Below, piece after piece: positions 61,093-64,000 of a stretch of 64,000 bases of DNA. Both the position numbers and the translations under genes were made by a program. Under the pieces are notes generated by a model. The model was not told the origin of the DNA, did not search any database, and saw nothing but the letters and a program-made list of their open reading frames with translations. The DNA is taken from assembly GCF_010500965.1 (NCBI RefSeq), contig NZ_QVMI01000001.1, positions 432,442 through 496,441 of the forward strand. Reading direction: 5' to 3'. How positions within the stretch are numbered: position 1 is the stretch's first letter; each line of letters begins with the position of its first letter. Source of the DNA: Bacteroides sp. 51 (lineage in GTDB: Bacteria; Bacteroidota; Bacteroidia; Bacteroidales; Bacteroidaceae).

Positions 61093-62054
61093 ACTTGTTT
61101 AAGAAGGTGGAAACCCGGAAAGGGTTGTTCGCCGTAGAGAAGGTTTCGTTAATATACAACCTGCTCACCAGCATTTTAATCTTATTCCTATTCCAGCGGA
61201 TGGATCATCCGGTGACCATGTTGATCGAGCGGATAGCGATTGCTGCCATGACGTTCTTATTGATTTACCTTTACCGTCTGGCACCCTGCAAACTTACCGG
61301 CTTTATACGAATGGCGTTACAGATGGGACTACTGGCCTACTGGTATCCCGATACGTTTGAGTTTAACCGCGTACTGCCGAATCTTGACCATGTGTTTGCC
61401 GCGGCGGAACAATGGATGTTTGGCTGTCAGCCCGCCATTATGTTCTCACATTATCTGCCGCAGATATGGGTCAGCGAGCCGCTCAACATGGGATATTTCT
61501 TTTATTACCCCATGATATTCGGAGTAGCCATGTTTTATTTCATTTACCGCTACGATTTGTTCGAAAAGCTGGCTTTCGTGCTGGTAACCTGCTTCTTCAT
61601 TTACTATCTGGTGTATATATTCGTACCTTGTGCGGGTCCTCAGTTTTATTTTCCGGTTATTGGATATGAGAATGTAGAGCAGGGCATCTTCCCTGCCATT
61701 GGCGACTATTTCGATAAGAACCCGCAAGTATTACTGGCTCCCGAATATGACCGCGGATTCTTCTACAACCTGGTGAAGGGTTCGCAACAGGTGGGCGAAC
61801 GCCCCACGGCAGCATTCCCTAGTTCGCATGTGGGCATATCGACCATCCTGATGATTATGGCCTGGCGGGGAAGCCGGAAACTGTTTGCTTGCCTTTTCCC
61901 CTTCTACGTATTATTGTGCTGCGCCACGGTTTATATACAGGCACATTACCTGATCGACTCTATTGTAGGATTCGTATCAGCATTTGCATTGTATGTATTG
62001 GTAACGAAGATGTTCAAGAGGTGGTTTGCCAAACCGATGTTCAAAGACCAATAA
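61083..62054 (+). CDS. PAP2-family membrane phosphatase, AUR1-like
   Basis: A 323-residue polytopic protein (about seven helices). The PAP2 signature is split: RPTAAFPSSHVGIST (about residues 240-254) and AHYLIDSIVGF (about 285-295), with His and Asp catalytic residues. The HYxxD form and long N-terminal membrane part resemble inositol phosphorylceramide synthase (AUR1) and sphingomyelin synthase more than short PAP2 phosphatases. Bacteroidota make sphingolipids, so a phosphoceramide head-group step is plausible. It overlaps the SDR gene, suggesting one pathway. A simple lipid-phosphate phosphatase cannot be excluded. Confidence 0.85.
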   Translation: MALDLFKKVETRKGLFAVEKVSLIYNLLTSILILFLFQRMDHPVTMLIERIAIAAMTFLLIYLYRLAPCKLTGFIRMALQMGLLAYWYPDTFEFNRVLPNLDHVFAAAEQWMFGCQPAIMFSHYLPQIWVSEPLNMGYFFYYPMIFGVAMFYFIYRYDLFEKLAFVLVTCFFIYYLVYIFVPCAGPQFYFPVIGYENVEQGIFPAIGDYFDKNPQVLLAPEYDRGFFYNLVKGSQQVGERPTAAFPSSHVGISTILMIMAWRGSRKLFACLFPFYVLLCCATVYIQAHYLIDSIVGFVSAFALYVLVTKMFKRWFAKPMFKDQ

Positions 62055-62133
62055 ACGAGGAGCACCAAAAAGCCGAAATGGGTTTGTATATATTTTGCAC
62101 TGCGTGGTTTCTTCCAATGAATCAACGTTCATT

Positions 62134-62217
62134 TTTTGATGCGACAAAAATAAACTTTTGATTCGACAGAAATATTTTTTTGATGCATCAAAAATTTATT
62201 TCTGTCGAATCAAAAAA
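62134..62217. repeat. Array D: four TTTTGATnCnnCAAAA-type palindromes at an exact 22-base period
   Basis: Sixteen-base dyads start at 62134, 62156, 62178 and 62200, each step 22 bases. Copy 3 is a perfect palindrome (TTTTGATGCATCAAAA). Copies 2 and 4 (TTTTGATTCGACAGAAA and TTTCTGTCGAATCAAAA) are exact reverse complements of each other. Spacers are A/T-rich. It lies between convergent genes (PAP2 plus, dus minus). The remaining part of 62055-62331 shows only a T-rich stretch near 62270. Confidence 0.88.
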
Positions 62218-62331
62218 GCCGAATAACAGAAAGTGCCGCTACAAGCCGTATAAGGGCTCTTTTCTTTTTTTTGCCTTTTTTACCTCGTTTTGACAAATTT
62301 GGCACTGATTGTAAAACAAAAGTGATGTTTT

Positions 62332-63309
62332 TTAGATTCCTGACTCAATTTCATCGAATATCCGGAACAAGTCTTCTACCGACTCTGTGCGCAGCATGGC
62401 AATACGGGTTTCGCGGAAGTTGGGGATTCCTTTAAACAAAGGGGTTGCCGCAAGGTGGCGGCGGATATGGATAATACCCCGGCGTTCGTCCAGCCGCGCA
62501 ACACTGCTCAGCACTTCCTCGCGAAGCACATCCAGGCACCATTTGAAAGATAGAGGGGGGAGTTCTTCGCCCGCTTCCAGATAGTGCTTTACTTCCTTGA
62601 ATATCCACGGGCGACCGATGCTACCACGGCCAATCATGATGGCATCTACCCCGTACCGGTCGAAACACTCTTTGGCACGTGCCGGACTGGTGATATCTCC
62701 ATTGCCAATGATAGGTATATGCATCCGCGGGTTATTCTTTACCTCACCGATCAATGTCCAGTCGGCTTCGCCGGTGTACATTTGCGCACGGGTACGGCCG
62801 TGAATGGCCAATGCCGCGATGCCGCAATCCTGTAATCGTTCGGCCAGATCGACTATAACCTTACTGTTGGCATCCCAACCCAGGCGGGTTTTTACGGTGA
62901 CCGGTAGCTGCACGGCATCGACCACGGAACGGGTAATTTCCAGCATCTTCGGGATATTCTGCAACATACCTGCCCCGGCTCCTTTGCCTGCCACCTTTTT
63001 TACGGGGCAACCGAAGTTGATATCCAGGATATCGGGCTGGGCTTCTTCGACAATACGCGCCGCCTCGGTCATGGCATCGACTTCCTTGCCGTAGATTTGT
63101 ATAGCCACAGGACGCTCTTCATCGCAGATATCCAGTTTCTGGCGGGTTTTGTTCACTGCGCGTATCAATGCGTCGCTCGAAACAAATTCCGTATATACCA
63201 TATCTGCTCCGAAACGCTTGCACATTAAGCGAAATGCGGGGTCGGTCACGTCTTCCATCGGAGCCAGAAAAATCGGGTATTGTCCTAAATCTATATTGCC
63301 TATCTTCAT
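62332..63309 (-). CDS. dusB: tRNA-dihydrouridine synthase
   Basis: A 325-residue FMN-dependent enzyme. Motifs: IFLAPMEDVTDPAFRLMCKRFGADMVYTEFV at the N-terminus, FGCPVKKVAGKGAGAGML (catalytic Cys near residue 100), VKTRLGWD, AIHGRTRAQMYTGEADW, and IPIIGNGDITSPARAKECFDRYGVDAIMIGRG. It reduces uridines in tRNA D-loops. Length and motifs match DusB. It is transcribed alone on the minus strand toward array D. Confidence 0.95.
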   Translation of the reverse strand: MKIGNIDLGQYPIFLAPMEDVTDPAFRLMCKRFGADMVYTEFVSSDALIRAVNKTRQKLDICDEERPVAIQIYGKEVDAMTEAARIVEEAQPDILDINFGCPVKKVAGKGAGAGMLQNIPKMLEITRSVVDAVQLPVTVKTRLGWDANSKVIVDLAERLQDCGIAALAIHGRTRAQMYTGEADWTLIGEVKNNPRMHIPIIGNGDITSPARAKECFDRYGVDAIMIGRGSIGRPWIFKEVKHYLEAGEELPPLSFKWCLDVLREEVLSSVARLDERRGIIHIRRHLAATPLFKGIPNFRETRIAMLRTESVEDLFRIFDEIESGI

Positions 63310-63367
63310 ATGTGCTGCAAAAGTACAGAAAATAGGCCATTTATTATTATACAGTGAATTGTTTTAG

Positions 63368-63375
63368 TATCTTTG
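63368..63375 (+). promoter_or_regulatory. Promoter -7 box (TATCTTTG) for the final gene
   Basis: A perfect TAnnTTTG 36 bases before the ATG at 63411, in the 101-base gap between divergent genes. No convincing -33 element. Confidence 0.5.
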
Positions 63376-63410
63376 ATTTGTATCTATAAAGTAATATCGC
63401 CTTTGTGCCA

Positions 63411-64000
63411 ATGAGCCTTTTAAATAAAAACCTAATTCACTTCATCATAACATTTTTGTTTCTAACCTCGTCTACCCTTTGGGCGTATGGGGCAAAGAAT
63501 GATTCGCTGGTATATATAGAAGTTGATAAGAAGGTATTCCTTGACCAAGAGAAGTTCTTTTACTTCAAAAAGGATCTGGACCTGACCATGTCTCTCAAAA
63601 AGAGGAAGGACGTGAACTCTATAACGGGGGTATTACTGGCAACAACAGACAATAACAACCTCACCTCTACCCTTATTCTGGATTGGGAAAGAGGACGAAA
63701 CTATACGGATATCGTTCTATTAAGCAGGGAACGGGTTAGTAAATTCACCTTCGAGAACACCGAACTGTTTAATGATTCTGTGGCTACTTCCGTACATTTT
63801 TATGCCAACGTAAAACAAGACAGTGCCATGCTGGTACTTGCCGGAGACACGGTCCATATGGGGGGAATGGGCTTTACAATCAAGAACGGGTATAAGTTCT
63901 CCGTCCTTCCGATCTTATCTGTTAGTCCGGAACCGAATGTGCTTCCTGTATTGACGATACAACAAATCAATATATCTGTGGCCAAACGTTCTTTCTTCGA
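63411..64000 (+). CDS. Secreted protein of unknown function, truncated by the window end
   Basis: An open frame of 196 codons that runs off the window. It begins MSLLNKNLIHFIITFLFLTSSTLWAYG, a clear Sec signal peptide, then a beta-rich domain with Leu/Lys-rich strands (VYIEVDKKVFLDQEKFFYFKKDLDL), a repeated Thr/Asn turn region and a MGGMGFTIKNGYKFSVLP segment. I recognise no family. It is presumably periplasmic or surface-exposed. The complete sequence is needed for a call. Confidence 0.75.
   Translation, partial: MSLLNKNLIHFIITFLFLTSSTLWAYGAKNDSLVYIEVDKKVFLDQEKFFYFKKDLDLTMSLKKRKDVNSITGVLLATTDNNNLTSTLILDWERGRNYTDIVLLSRERVSKFTFENTELFNDSVATSVHFYANVKQDSAMLVLAGDTVHMGGMGFTIKNGYKFSVLPILSVSPEPNVLPVLTIQQINISVAKRSFF

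Overview
The window is a chromosomal segment of a Bacteroidales bacterium. Several things point there: promoters with the Bacteroidota TAnnTTTG -7 box (often TATCTTTG, with a TTTG or TTG about 20 bases upstream), an ECF sigma/FecR/SusC/SusD locus, and Bacteroidota-specific families (DUF2723, DUF3098, DUF3575, DUF3868, DUF4271, DUF4861, DUF4377). The gene mix looks most like Parabacteroides, but that genus call is inference.

Layout. 1-8.3 kb: the end of purD, a membrane protein, DedA, MnmD, a zinc-type ABC binding protein and ATPase without a permease, a large DUF2723 glycosyltransferase-like membrane protein and a polysaccharide deacetylase. 8.4-11.6 kb (minus): a kduI-kduD-DUF4861 operon for uronate breakdown. 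11.8-13.4 kb (minus): a V4R sensor domain protein and a soluble histidine kinase. 14.2-19.2 kb: a LruC-domain lipoprotein, an acetyl-CoA hydrolase/CoA-transferase and small proteins. 19.3-33.2 kb: mostly housekeeping genes (miaB, pspC-like, ftsX, uppP, truB, queA, folK, metK behind a probable SAM-II riboswitch, LOG family, hemD, rnpA, yidD, tatD-like, tyrS) and tRNA-Gln. 33.6-50.8 kb: a complete polysaccharide utilisation locus (ECF sigma, FecR anti-sigma, SusC, SusD, two GH92, a secreted FAD oxidoreductase, GH2, GH28). Its substrate is probably a mannose- and galactose-containing glycan. 51.1-57.7 kb: a fimbria-type accessory module (DUF3575, DUF3868/OmpA, lipoprotein) without a pilin, an AraC regulator and a tyrosine recombinase. 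57.7-64 kb: RNase R, an SDR/epimerase overlapping an AUR1-like PAP2 phosphatase, a tRNA-dihydrouridine synthase and a truncated secreted protein.

The most unusual signal is non-coding. Four separate intergenic regions (13.6, 26.5, 40.5 and 62.1 kb) each hold exactly four copies of a short palindrome at a strict 22- or 23-base period. The palindrome sequence differs completely between loci, so what is conserved is the architecture (four units, about two helical turns apart) and not the sequence. Other intergenic structure includes long heptamer-built hairpins sharing a TGCGG loop, REP-like GTAGGGGCG palindromes, perfect 29- and 30-base inverted repeats, and a pair of mirrored hairpins flanking the AraC gene.
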